Positions 8,358 to 16,611 of a stretch of DNA of 31,898 nt are shown here, piece by piece. The notes under the pieces are model-generated. The model worked only from the letters and a program-made list of their open reading frames with translations. It searched no databases and had not been told where the DNA came from. How positions within the stretch are numbered: the first letter of the stretch is position 1; each line of letters starts with the position of its first letter. Source of the DNA: Lachnospiraceae bacterium (lineage in GTDB: Bacteria; Bacillota; Clostridia; Lachnospirales; Lachnospiraceae); contig VSNY01000030.1 in the NCBI GenBank assembly GCA_009774535.1, forward strand, positions 1 through 31,898. The letters are read 5' to 3'. The position numbers and the translations under genes were made by a program.

Positions 8358-10109
8358 ATGAATCAGCTGATGGAATGGATCGATGCTTATGATGTAATCT
8401 GCTTTGATTTGTTTGATACGCTTCTCACTCGTCAGATTTATGATGCTGAGGCAGTATTTGACATCGTCGGAGAGAGAGCAATGTGCCAGGGAATTGCAAT
8501 AGAAAATTATCGTGAGAAAAGAAAAGAAGCGCTTATTTCAAATACTGTGCGCAATCCTACGATTTATGAAATCTATAAGCGTTTTCAGGAGATTACGGGT
8601 ATTACGGATCAGCAGCGCAACATTTTATTGGATCTTGAGATTCAGACGGAAAAAGATGTACTGATCCAGAGAAAAACTGTCGTGGACTGTTTTTCTTATG
8701 CTGTTTCTCAAGGAAAAAGAGTGTTTTTTGTGTCAGATATGTATCTGCCGGCAGCAGTTATTGATAATATTCTGAAAGAAAAAGATATTTGCGGATATGA
8801 AGGAATGTACATTTCCTGTGATTACAGGCAGTTAAAATATGAAGGGTTGTTTGAACGCGTTGTGCGTGATGTTGGTCATAGAAAGATACTTCATGTAGGC
8901 GATCATATAGAATATGATGGTTACTGGTCTGCACGGTATGGGGTTGATCATTATCATGTGCGGGATATGATGGATATGATCAGTCATTCTACCTGGTTCT
9001 GTTTGGGAAATAAAGTACAGGACTTAAGCTTGAACGATCAATTACTATTAGGAAAAGTTAGTGCGGCTGTTTTTCAGGACCCATTTACACTTCCTGTTCG
9101 CAGCGTACGTCCAGTCCTTGACTCTGCTTATGGAATCGGCTATTGCCTGTTTGCGCCTGTGGTCACGCATTTTATGGTATGGATGAATGAACAGCTGAAA
9201 GAAATGGATGTGGATGGTATTCTATTTGGAGCAAGGGACGGGTATTTGTTTGAAAAATTATATCAGATAATGAAAAAAATGGGGATTGCATCCAAAGACG
9301 TGCCGGATCTGTACTTTTTAACTTCCAGGGTAGCTTGTATCAGCGCCTGTACCAGCAGTGAAGAAGATATTCGTAAGGCGGTCAGAGGAATGCTGGATGC
9401 GAATCCGATCCAGGTGCTTAGGGACATTTTCAATGTCTCTAAGGAACAGTTACCTGTATGTAAGCAAGAACAGGATCAAGAATGGATACAGTTTCTCATT
9501 GAACAGCAGCCGCTGATACATGCCTGCAGCGCAAGATTTCATCAAAACTATCTGACATATATGGATCGTCAAGGAATCAGTAAAAAGAAAAAGTATGCTT
9601 TTTTTGATTTAGCATCTCAAGGTACTTGCCAGCATTATTTATCTGCGTATTTTGGTCTAAACTTGAGCGGACTGTATTTTTGGAAACGGATCATACCTAC
9701 GAACTACGTTTTTGAAGAAGCAAAAAAAGGATGTTATGAATCAGAGATTCCAGAGGATGATGCAAGATTTATCATGGCTAAATATTTGTATCTGGAAGCA
9801 ATCTTAACAGATCCCAATATCCCTTCTTTACAATGCTTTACAAAAGACGGAGAACCTGTATATGGAAAGGAACAAAGAACTGCGGATGAAATAAAATTGA
9901 TTCAGGAAGTACAGCAGGGAATTATTGATTTTTTCAGTGAATATAGCAGCACAATGTGGATGCCGCATATCAGCATGGGCAAAGATACGGCGGATCTGGT
10001 GTTTAGCTTGATGGAAAATGCAAGGACTTGTATCAATCATCCAGTTTGGAAACAGCTGCATGTGATTGATGACTTGAAAAGCGGACAGAGAGTTCCTGTA
10101 GACCTTTGA
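8358..10109 (+). CDS. HAD-superfamily protein with a large C-terminal domain (COG5610-like)
   Basis: GGAGG at 8348-8352 sits 5 nt before ATG 8358, so this start is preferred to the in-frame ATG at 8346. The 583-residue protein begins with a HAD core: motif I FDLFDTLL (nucleophile D17), motif II VSDMY near residue 123, a motif III lysine in KYEGLF and motif IV VGDHIEYD near 183. The residue two positions after the nucleophile is Phe rather than the Asp that phosphatases use. Residues about 230-583 form a second domain with a FGARDGYLF segment that I cannot assign to a known family. Such long HAD proteins are common in polysaccharide loci, where the role is unclear; dephosphorylation of a sugar-phosphate intermediate is one possibility. 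It lies between a glycosyltransferase and a methyltransferase gene in the same operon. Confidence 0.75.
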   Translation: MNQLMEWIDAYDVICFDLFDTLLTRQIYDAEAVFDIVGERAMCQGIAIENYREKRKEALISNTVRNPTIYEIYKRFQEITGITDQQRNILLDLEIQTEKDVLIQRKTVVDCFSYAVSQGKRVFFVSDMYLPAAVIDNILKEKDICGYEGMYISCDYRQLKYEGLFERVVRDVGHRKILHVGDHIEYDGYWSARYGVDHYHVRDMMDMISHSTWFCLGNKVQDLSLNDQLLLGKVSAAVFQDPFTLPVRSVRPVLDSAYGIGYCLFAPVVTHFMVWMNEQLKEMDVDGILFGARDGYLFEKLYQIMKKMGIASKDVPDLYFLTSRVACISACTSSEEDIRKAVRGMLDANPIQVLRDIFNVSKEQLPVCKQEQDQEWIQFLIEQQPLIHACSARFHQNYLTYMDRQGISKKKKYAFFDLASQGTCQHYLSAYFGLNLSGLYFWKRIIPTNYVFEEAKKGCYESEIPEDDARFIMAKYLYLEAILTDPNIPSLQCFTKDGEPVYGKEQRTADEIKLIQEVQQGIIDFFSEYSSTMWMPHISMGKDTADLVFSLMENARTCINHPVWKQLHVIDDLKSGQRVPVDL

Positions 10110-10124
10110 TTGGAAGAATAAACA

Positions 10125-11789
10125 ATGATCGGAAAAAAATTATACGATGAAAAAAATCTCCAGGACGACCAAAAGATCCTGGACTATATCCAGAAGGAAT
10201 CTCCAGAGGATTATGACGCCATTCTGCAGGCAGACGAAAGCTGGTCTGCACAGCTGCGCCTTACGCCTATGCGGGCCTCATTATTGGAATGGTATCCTTT
10301 GGAAAAGGATGCAAATGTCCTGGAAGCAGGCGGCGCATTTGGAGAACTGACACATGTCCTGTGCGAAAAATGTGCGCATGTCCTGTCAGTGGAACGGGAG
10401 CTTAGCCGTGTACAGGCTATCCAAAGCCGATGCCGGAATAAGCAGAATCTGACTGTTTGTAATTGCGACCTTATGGATCTGTGTCCGGAAAGAAACTATG
10501 ACTATGTGTTGGCAGCCGGTATTTTGGAAAGCCAGGGCGTCTTAAGCAAAAACCTGAAAGATTATGCGGATTTTGTAAAAAGACTGTGTGCTTTTTTAAA
10601 GCCTTTTGGAAAACTGTTGCTGATCTGTCAGAATCGGATGGGTATCCGTTATTTGTGTGGAGAACCGGATCGGAAAACAGGCATTCCTTATGATGGAGTG
10701 AATGGTTATCCTGTAGATCATGGATTGTCAGGCTTCACCAAAAAGGAATTGGAAATCATTTTGGACAAAGCTGGTATCCGTAATTACCAGTTTTATTATC
10801 CGCTGCCGGATGATCAGATGGTGCAGGCGGTATATGCGCAGGATTGTCTGCCCAAAGATAGTGTAAAAGACCGTGTGATCTCATACTATCCGGACAAGTA
10901 TACGGTCGTGGCTTCGCAGTCGGACTTTATGGATTTTTGCATAGAGTCCGGGTGTCTGCATGTATTTGCAAATTCTTTTTTTGTGGAATGTGTGCCGGAT
11001 GGTGGAGCATGTACGGATATTCATTCCGTGCTGTTTACGACAGACAGAGGGAAGGAAGCTGCTATGGCAACCATACACAAGGGGAATTTTATGTATAAAA
11101 AAGCGTTGCATCCGCAGGGGATGAAGGCGTTAAAGCGGTCGGTGGATCATGCGCAGGATCTGCAATGCCATGGTATTATGATTGTACCGCATGAAATTAT
11201 GGCGGATGGGCAGGTCCGGATGCCGTATATGGAATTGCCTTTATTGTTGTCTGTACTGCGAAAGGCAGCGGTGGAAGACGCAACATTATTTGTCAGTCTG
11301 CTGGATCAGGTCTGGCAAGAGATCCGCAGTTCATCGGAAGAAGCGGACGGGACACAGCATCCGCTGCGGCAGCAGTGGAACGAAGAGGACTGGGGCATCT
11401 TCCTGAAAAATGTATATTTTGATATGGTTCCGATGAACTGTTTTTATGAGAAAGGCCAGCTCATTTATTTTGACCAGGAATTTGTCAGGCATGTATATCC
11501 TGCGAAATATACAATGTTTCGCGTGCTGTTATATACGTATCTGCATATCCCGCAGGCGGAGACAGCAGTGTCAAAAGCAGCAATGCTTCGCAGGTATGGG
11601 ATCAGCAGCGTTATGTGGGACGTGTTTTTTCAGGAAGAAGCGGCGTTTATTTCTTCTTTGCGCAAGCATCAGGTTTTCCAGCGGTTTCATGAAATGAGTC
11701 AGGTATCTTATGAACAAATGAGAGAGAATGCTGCCAAATTAGTACAGAATCATACAAATAAATGCAATGGGAACAAGGAGGATTTATGA
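10125..11789 (+). CDS. SAM-dependent methyltransferase fused to a kinase-like (APH-fold) domain
   Basis: Residues about 45-225 are a class I methyltransferase: motif I VLEAGGAFGEL (65-75), an acidic residue closing strand 2 (E90), and DYVLAAGILE as motif IV. The C-terminal half (about 290-554) has a pattern matching the protein-kinase/aminoglycoside-phosphotransferase fold: a possible strand-3 lysine in MYKKAL (K325/K326), a hinge-like MPYMELP (366-372), a catalytic-loop-like DMVPMN (D433, N438) and a metal-binding FDQE (D450) where kinases have DFG. The arrangement recalls WbdD, the methyltransferase-kinase that caps O9/O9a polymannose chains, but homology to WbdD itself is not shown. It may cap or decorate the glycan with methyl and/or phosphate. 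The stop codon overlaps the next start by ATGA. Confidence 0.75.
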   Translation: MIGKKLYDEKNLQDDQKILDYIQKESPEDYDAILQADESWSAQLRLTPMRASLLEWYPLEKDANVLEAGGAFGELTHVLCEKCAHVLSVERELSRVQAIQSRCRNKQNLTVCNCDLMDLCPERNYDYVLAAGILESQGVLSKNLKDYADFVKRLCAFLKPFGKLLLICQNRMGIRYLCGEPDRKTGIPYDGVNGYPVDHGLSGFTKKELEIILDKAGIRNYQFYYPLPDDQMVQAVYAQDCLPKDSVKDRVISYYPDKYTVVASQSDFMDFCIESGCLHVFANSFFVECVPDGGACTDIHSVLFTTDRGKEAAMATIHKGNFMYKKALHPQGMKALKRSVDHAQDLQCHGIMIVPHEIMADGQVRMPYMELPLLLSVLRKAAVEDATLFVSLLDQVWQEIRSSSEEADGTQHPLRQQWNEEDWGIFLKNVYFDMVPMNCFYEKGQLIYFDQEFVRHVYPAKYTMFRVLLYTYLHIPQAETAVSKAAMLRRYGISSVMWDVFFQEEAAFISSLRKHQVFQRFHEMSQVSYEQMRENAAKLVQNHTNKCNGNKEDL

Positions 11790-12346
11790 AACATTATCAT
11801 ACAGGGTATCTCGCGGGAGTATTTGATCTGTTCCATATCGGGCATCTGAATGTAATCCGCAATGCCAGGGCGCATTGCGATTATCTGACAGTAGGTGTGC
11901 TGACAGACGGGCTTGTGGAATTTTATAAAAAGAACCCGCCGTTTATTCCTTTTGAGGAACGGATTGATATTATAGCGAGTCTTGCTTATGTGGACAGGGC
12001 GGTTCCGGTTACGGTGGAAACGATAGATAAGATGACAGCCTGGAATCTGTATCATTTTGATGTGCTGTTTTCCGGGGACGATTATGCGGGGCATCCGGGA
12101 TGGCTGGCAGATCAGGAGAATCTGGAACGGGTAGGTTCTGCGATTGAGTTTTTCCCCTATACAAAAAGCACTTGCTCAACCAAATTAAAGGCATTGATTG
12201 AAGCTCGAATCCAAGGAGTGCCTGCGGCGGAGACTGCCGCAGCGGATGCTGCTTCCACAAGCAATATTGTGATTAACGATGCAGATCCAAGGTATACGGC
12301 ATTGGACCAATTACAGGGATTACCTGATCCCGGGCTGCGGGAATGA
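11786..12346 (+). CDS. Glycerol-3-phosphate cytidylyltransferase-like protein (TagD family)
   Basis: The start is ATG 11786, preceded by AAGGAGGATTT and overlapping the previous stop; a start at 11762 has no comparable site. The 186-residue protein opens with GVFDLFHIGH, whose HxGH (residues 17-20) is the CTP-binding signature of nucleotidylyltransferases. The second signature near residue 128 (YTKSTCSTKLK) corresponds to the RTEGISTTKIK of TagD. It should form a CDP-alcohol such as CDP-glycerol, the donor that the glycerophosphotransferase domain encoded at 2942 would use. It is about 55 residues longer than a minimal TagD because of an Ala-rich low-complexity tail (about 145-186). Ethanolamine- or polyol-phosphate substrates remain possible. 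Confidence 0.82.
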   Translation: MKHYHTGYLAGVFDLFHIGHLNVIRNARAHCDYLTVGVLTDGLVEFYKKNPPFIPFEERIDIIASLAYVDRAVPVTVETIDKMTAWNLYHFDVLFSGDDYAGHPGWLADQENLERVGSAIEFFPYTKSTCSTKLKALIEARIQGVPAAETAAADAASTSNIVINDADPRYTALDQLQGLPDPGLRE

Positions 12347-12355
12347 GGGATGTAT

Positions 12356-13570
12356 ATGAATGATTTTCATGCAATCTATAAGGGTGTAGATTATGAGCCG
12401 GTATTTTCGGTGGAATATTACCGCGCGGCTTATGCGGATCTGCGAGAGGCATTTGGCGATGACCCGCAGGCGTATTTTCAGCATTTTGTTACCTTTGGAA
12501 TGTCAGAGGGAAGGCAAGGAAAGCTGGATTTTAGTATTCGGGAATTTTTGCGCCGCCATACTGCCCTGCAGGGAAAGTTTGGCGATGATCTGCAGGCTTA
12601 TTATTATGAGATTCTTACAAATCCTGAATATCGTAAAGAATTGGGAAAGCCGTATGTGGGAATCAATGTAGAGCCTGGTATGCCAATGGAATTGCTGCAT
12701 CGGGCACAGGCATATAATAAAATTCTGCTTACAGAAATTGATCGTGTATGTAAAAAATATCATCTGCGGTATTATCTGATCTGCGGAACGCTGCTCGGGG
12801 CTGTACGGCATCAGAGTTTTGTGCCATGGGATGATGATGCGGACATTGCCATGCCGAGGCAAGATTTTGACAAATTAAAAAAAATCGCTCCAAAAGAATG
12901 GGATGGCGAAACGTTTCTGTTTTTGGAATATGACCAAATGGGCAGAGGAACTTTTTTGGATTATATGTCAAGGCTTGTGTACATGAAAGAAGAAGTGCCA
13001 GTGATCACATTTCAAAAGATTCGCGGAAAAGGCAGGGAAGATATCCAAAACCATATGCCGCTGGATATTTACATACTGGACAATGCTTCGGATAACCCGA
13101 AAAAACATAAGCTGCAGACGCTTGCGCTGCAGGGCATTTACGGGCTTGGCATGGGGCATCGGGCTTATATAGATTACAAGGAATACAGACATGCACCCAA
13201 AAAGATCCAAAGACAGGTGAAGCTTTTCATCCGAATCGGACGGCTGGTGCCGCTTCGGCTGATATTTTGGGTTTATGAACGTATGCGGCGAATGTATAAT
13301 GGTCAGGAGACAACTAGTTATCTTATGTCAAATGGATTTATTTTCTGTCTGCCTTGGAAGTTTGAGAAACAATGGTTTGGAGAAGGTACTGTCTGCAGAA
13401 TCGATAATCTGCGGCTGATGGCGCCTGCGGACCAGGATGCCTATCTGAAAAAACAATACGGGGATTATATGCGTCTGCCAGCTTTACAAGACCGCAGGCC
13501 GACCCACACATTAGGGGCAGACGGCATTTATTATACCGTAGACTATTATAAAGGATCGGAGAAGCTATGA
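12356..13570 (+). CDS. LicD-family phosphotransferase with N-terminal repeat module
   Basis: GAGGG at 12345-12349 fits ATG 12356 better than the in-frame ATG at 12350. The LicD core carries CGTLLGAVRH (about 143-152) and VPWDDDADI (about 156-164), the conserved acidic signature of enzymes that move phosphocholine or similar phospho-groups from a CDP donor onto glycans. Before it, residues about 14-92 contain two diverged copies of a module seen in clostridial surface proteins: the first reads EYYRAAYADLREAFGDDPQAY and then FVTFGMSEGRQGK, and the second repeats FGDDLQAYYYE. LicD acts in the cytoplasm or at the membrane, and together with the LicC-like enzymes here it suggests a phospho-substituted polymer. 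The next gene overlaps by ATGA at 13567. Confidence 0.85.
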   Translation: MNDFHAIYKGVDYEPVFSVEYYRAAYADLREAFGDDPQAYFQHFVTFGMSEGRQGKLDFSIREFLRRHTALQGKFGDDLQAYYYEILTNPEYRKELGKPYVGINVEPGMPMELLHRAQAYNKILLTEIDRVCKKYHLRYYLICGTLLGAVRHQSFVPWDDDADIAMPRQDFDKLKKIAPKEWDGETFLFLEYDQMGRGTFLDYMSRLVYMKEEVPVITFQKIRGKGREDIQNHMPLDIYILDNASDNPKKHKLQTLALQGIYGLGMGHRAYIDYKEYRHAPKKIQRQVKLFIRIGRLVPLRLIFWVYERMRRMYNGQETTSYLMSNGFIFCLPWKFEKQWFGEGTVCRIDNLRLMAPADQDAYLKKQYGDYMRLPALQDRRPTHTLGADGIYYTVDYYKGSEKL

Positions 13571-14913
13571 AAATACAAAGAAGAACATCTGTCTATCGCA
13601 GGATCAGGGTGCTGGTCTGGATCTTGTTTGCGGCAGGCGTATTTGCGGTGGCAGTTTTTCCATTTGACAACAGGAATCTGACACTTGTATTGGTCGGTGA
13701 AAGCAGTGACGAATATGAGATACGGCTGGACAATACGGATATTGCAAACCATTCATACCAGATTCTGAAATTGCCGGATCTTCCCGGAGAGACTTTGATT
13801 ACAAAAGTGCGGTTTTTAGGAGCGGGTAAAACGATGCGTATTATGGAAATGACACATTCTGCCTTTTACAATGCCCTGGCAGACCCGCAGGCTTCACATG
13901 CACAATGGAAAGAGGAAGGGATTCTGTTATCCGGGGCCGCGGGGCAGATGCTGGATATGAATGATGCATTTTGGGAGCAGATGCAAACGCTTTCTGCCTC
14001 GTTTTTTCAGGAACGTCTGCTGTTAATGGGAGGATTGTTCGGGATCATGCTGCTTCTTTTTATGATAGCAGCGGTTATTGAAGACTGGAAATCCGAATAT
14101 AACCAGAATAATCACAGCCCAGTGCATGAAGTGAAAAAATTTATCTCTGATATGAAAAAATATAATCAGTATATGTATTATGCCGCAAAGACCGATCTGA
14201 AAGCGGAAGTGGCAAATTCGTATCTGAACAGGCTATGGTGGCTTTTGGAACCCTTTTTTAATATGCTGGTATATGTGATTGTCTTTGGAAAGATTATGGG
14301 TAATTCCATAGAAAACTATGCTACGTTTGTTTATTCCTCCCTGTTGATGTGGAATTATTTCAGCAAGACTTTAAACTATAGTGTAAAGCTGGTGCGTAAT
14401 AACAAAGATATTATTTCCAAGGTCTATGTACCGAAGTTTATTTTATTATTTTCTAATATGATTTTAAACTTTTTAAAGCTCTTGTTTTCCCTGACGGTAC
14501 TGATCCCAATGCTGATCATCTTTCAGGTTAAAATTACCTGGGCTGCGGTATGGATTCTTCCGGCCTATCTGACGTTGATTTTACTGTCTTTTGGCGTAGG
14601 AATGCTATTTCTGCACTTTGGGGTATATGTGGATGATCTGTCTTATGCGGTAGGCATTTTGTTAAGTATGCTGATGTTTTTATCCGGAATATTTTATGAC
14701 GCTATGACGACGCTGGATGCACCGCTCAATGGAATCATGCTGGTGCTGAATCCGGTTGCAATGGTGATTGATACAATGCGTAACGCGCTGCTTTACGGGA
14801 TGGTCTCAAATGTCCCGCAGATCGTGTTATGGCTGGTAATCTCTGCGCTCTTATGCTGTATGGGTGTTCATGTCGTATACAAGAATGAGAATGCTTATGT
14901 AAAAATTGTTTAA
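13567..14913 (+). CDS. ABC-2 type polysaccharide/teichoic acid exporter permease with added ectodomain
   Basis: The 448-residue protein ends in a TagG-like ABC-2 permease (about 190-448) beginning with an amphipathic stretch and LKAEVANSYLNRLWWLLEPF, followed by about six membrane segments. Teichoic acid permeases are usually near 270 residues. The extra N-terminus here holds a first transmembrane helix (about 14-32), a hydrophilic stretch of roughly 115 residues (33-148), and a second helix (about 150-172), which would place that stretch outside the cell. The start overlaps the licD-like stop (ATGA), and the ATPase gene follows after 12 nt. It should export the finished undecaprenyl-linked polymer. 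The role of the ectodomain is unknown; chain recognition or hand-over to the wall are reasonable guesses. Confidence 0.88.
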   Translation: MKIQRRTSVYRRIRVLVWILFAAGVFAVAVFPFDNRNLTLVLVGESSDEYEIRLDNTDIANHSYQILKLPDLPGETLITKVRFLGAGKTMRIMEMTHSAFYNALADPQASHAQWKEEGILLSGAAGQMLDMNDAFWEQMQTLSASFFQERLLLMGGLFGIMLLLFMIAAVIEDWKSEYNQNNHSPVHEVKKFISDMKKYNQYMYYAAKTDLKAEVANSYLNRLWWLLEPFFNMLVYVIVFGKIMGNSIENYATFVYSSLLMWNYFSKTLNYSVKLVRNNKDIISKVYVPKFILLFSNMILNFLKLLFSLTVLIPMLIIFQVKITWAAVWILPAYLTLILLSFGVGMLFLHFGVYVDDLSYAVGILLSMLMFLSGIFYDAMTTLDAPLNGIMLVLNPVAMVIDTMRNALLYGMVSNVPQIVLWLVISALLCCMGVHVVYKNENAYVKIV

Positions 14914-14925
14914 AGGAGAATGGAT

Positions 14926-15654
14926 ATGGGAGAAATTGCACTGGAAGTCAGTCATGTCAGCATTGATTATCGTAATCTGATGCATATGTCTCTGCATCAG
15001 AGTCTGTTAAAAAAAGGGATACAGCGCTGCGAGACGATTCGGGCGGTAGACGATGTTTCTTTTCAGGTGGAAAAAGGAAAAATACTTGGGATTGTCGGCC
15101 GCAACGGCTCAGGAAAGACGACCCTTCTTAGGTCTGTTGCAGGAATTTTCCGTCCGGACGAAGGATATATTGACACAAAAGGCAACCGTGTTTCATTAAT
15201 GGCGATCGGGATCGGTTTCAACGGGAACAATACCGGGCGGGAAAATATTTTGAAATCTGGTATGTTGCTTGGATGTAATTTTCAGTATGTAAAAGCGCAT
15301 ATGGATGAAATTATAGCCTTTTCAGAATTGGGTGATTTTATTGACCGCCCGGTACGCACTTATTCTTCGGGGATGTATTCCAAGCTTTCCTTTGCAGTTA
15401 CGGCTATTTTGGATACGGACATTATGCTTGTAGATGAAGTGCTTTCCGTAGGAGATGAACGTTTTCGTAAAAAAAGTTATCGGAAAATGGAAGAACTGAT
15501 GCAGAGCAATCGGACCGTCCTGATTGTAAGCCATGCGACAAATACACTCAAAAAGTTCTGTGATGAAGTGCTGTGGATCAATGACGGAAAATTTGTGGAA
15601 TTAGGAAAGACAGAAGAAGTATTGAAAAAGTACGATGCGTTTATGATGCTTTAG
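14926..15654 (+). CDS. ABC transporter ATP-binding protein, polysaccharide export (TagH/RfbE-like)
   Basis: AAAGGAG at 14912-14918 is 7 nt from ATG 14926; the ATG at 14920 is too close to it. The 242-residue ATPase has Walker A GRNGSGKT (58-65), an ABC signature YSSGMYSKLSF, Walker B IMLVDEVLS and switch histidine VSHA. The region upstream of Walker A (LMHMSLHQSLLKKG) is the extension typical of teichoic acid and O-antigen exporters. It lacks the C-terminal carbohydrate-binding domain of O9a-type Wzt proteins. That matters because capped-chain recognition in the O9a system depends on that domain, so the permease ectodomain could take that place here. It pairs with the permease encoded just before it. 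Confidence 0.9.
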   Translation: MGEIALEVSHVSIDYRNLMHMSLHQSLLKKGIQRCETIRAVDDVSFQVEKGKILGIVGRNGSGKTTLLRSVAGIFRPDEGYIDTKGNRVSLMAIGIGFNGNNTGRENILKSGMLLGCNFQYVKAHMDEIIAFSELGDFIDRPVRTYSSGMYSKLSFAVTAILDTDIMLVDEVLSVGDERFRKKSYRKMEELMQSNRTVLIVSHATNTLKKFCDEVLWINDGKFVELGKTEEVLKKYDAFMML

Positions 15655-15674
15655 AATATAGAAAGGAAACACCA

Positions 15675-16457
15675 ATGAAAGTAGTAATACTGGCAGGAGG
15701 CTATGGCTCCCGCATCAGCGAAGAAAGCCACTTAAAACCAAAACCTATGATCGAAATCGGCGGCAGGCCGATTTTATGGCATATTATGAAGGAATATTCC
15801 TATTATGGATTTCATGATTTTATTATCTGCGCAGGCTATAAGCAGCAGATGATCAAACAATGGTTTGCGGACTACTACTTGTATAACAGCGACATAACCA
15901 TTGATTTTTGCAAAGGCGGCCAGATGACTGTCCATAATCATGTGGCAGAACCGTGGAAAGTAACGGTGATTGATACGGGGCTGGATACAATGACAGGCGG
16001 CCGGATCTTAAGAATTCAAAAATATATCGGTGACGAAACGTTTTTGCTGACCTATGGCGACGGCGTCAGCGATCTTAATATCCGCAAGCTGACAGAATTC
16101 CATAAAAAACATAAAAAAATCGCAACACTGACAGCTGTCTATACCGAACAGCGATTCGGCGTCTTGGAAATCGGCAGTAAAGATCACTGTGTGCATGCAT
16201 TCCGTGAAAAATCACAAGCGGATGGTTCCCGTATTAATGCAGGGTACATGGTACTGGAACCATCAATTTTTTCTTATTTAAAAGATGATCATACCGTATT
16301 TGAGCAGGAAACGATCCGGCAGCTGGTCGCGGACGGACAGCTGTATGCTTACCAGCATGACGGATTCTGGCAGTGTATGGATACGAAGCGGGAAAAAGAA
16401 AAACTGGAGGATATGGTGGCGCAGGGGAGAGCGCCCTGGATGGTGTGGGAACATTAG
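15675..16457 (+). CDS. rfbF: Glucose-1-phosphate cytidylyltransferase
   Basis: The 260-residue enzyme has the RfbF signature: LAGGYGSRI (6-14), KPKPMIEIGGRPILWHIMK, and the conserved TYGDGVSDLNI and DGFWQCMDTKRE segments. It converts glucose-1-phosphate and CTP to CDP-glucose. SD AAAGGAAA precedes ATG 15675, and the gene is 20 nt after the ATPase gene. It is the last gene of the operon. The usual partners of the CDP-3,6-dideoxyhexose pathway (RfbG CDP-glucose 4,6-dehydratase, RfbH) are not in the window. CDP-glucose may therefore be processed by the SDR domain encoded at 763-2916, used directly, or the partners may be elsewhere. Confidence 0.92.
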   Translation: MKVVILAGGYGSRISEESHLKPKPMIEIGGRPILWHIMKEYSYYGFHDFIICAGYKQQMIKQWFADYYLYNSDITIDFCKGGQMTVHNHVAEPWKVTVIDTGLDTMTGGRILRIQKYIGDETFLLTYGDGVSDLNIRKLTEFHKKHKKIATLTAVYTEQRFGVLEIGSKDHCVHAFREKSQADGSRINAGYMVLEPSIFSYLKDDHTVFEQETIRQLVADGQLYAYQHDGFWQCMDTKREKEKLEDMVAQGRAPWMVWEH

Positions 16458-16467
16458 GCCAGGGCGC
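16431..16467 (+). terminator. GC-rich hairpin at the end of the glycopolymer operon
   Basis: The arms GCGCCCTGG (16431-16439) and CCAGGGCGC (16459-16467) pair perfectly over 9 bp with a 19-nt loop that contains the rfbF stop codon (16455-16457). No U-run follows (the next bases are CCCTGTCTGTAAAAAA), so this is not a canonical intrinsic terminator. It may stabilise the mRNA 3' end or act with Rho. Confidence 0.4.
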
Positions 16468-16582
16468 CCCTGTCTGTAAAAAATACAAAAAGAAAAATTT
16501 TCATAATGACAATAAATCTAATCCATGTTATACTAAATCCGACACAAAGTTTTCAATTAGAATTAACTGAAAATACTATGAA

Positions 16583-16611
16583 TTGACAAAAAAGAACATA
16601 TTTTTTATAAT
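16583..16611 (+). promoter_or_regulatory. Consensus sigma-A promoter for the deacetylase-bactofilin operon
   Basis: TTGACA (16583-16588) and TATAAT (16606-16611) are perfect consensus boxes separated by exactly 17 nt, within an A/T-rich gap. Transcription should start near 16618, giving a leader of about 120 nt before ATG 16740. A weaker extended -10 (TG at 16693-16694, TACAAT at 16696-16701) lies closer to the gene. The rest of the 282-bp gap (16458-16739) shows only A-rich sequence with no other feature. Confidence 0.75.

Noticed and set aside
10125..11789. Naming the methyltransferase-kinase protein WbdD
   Set aside because: Only domain order and a few kinase-like residues agree; there is no basis for orthology, and the organism and polymer differ.
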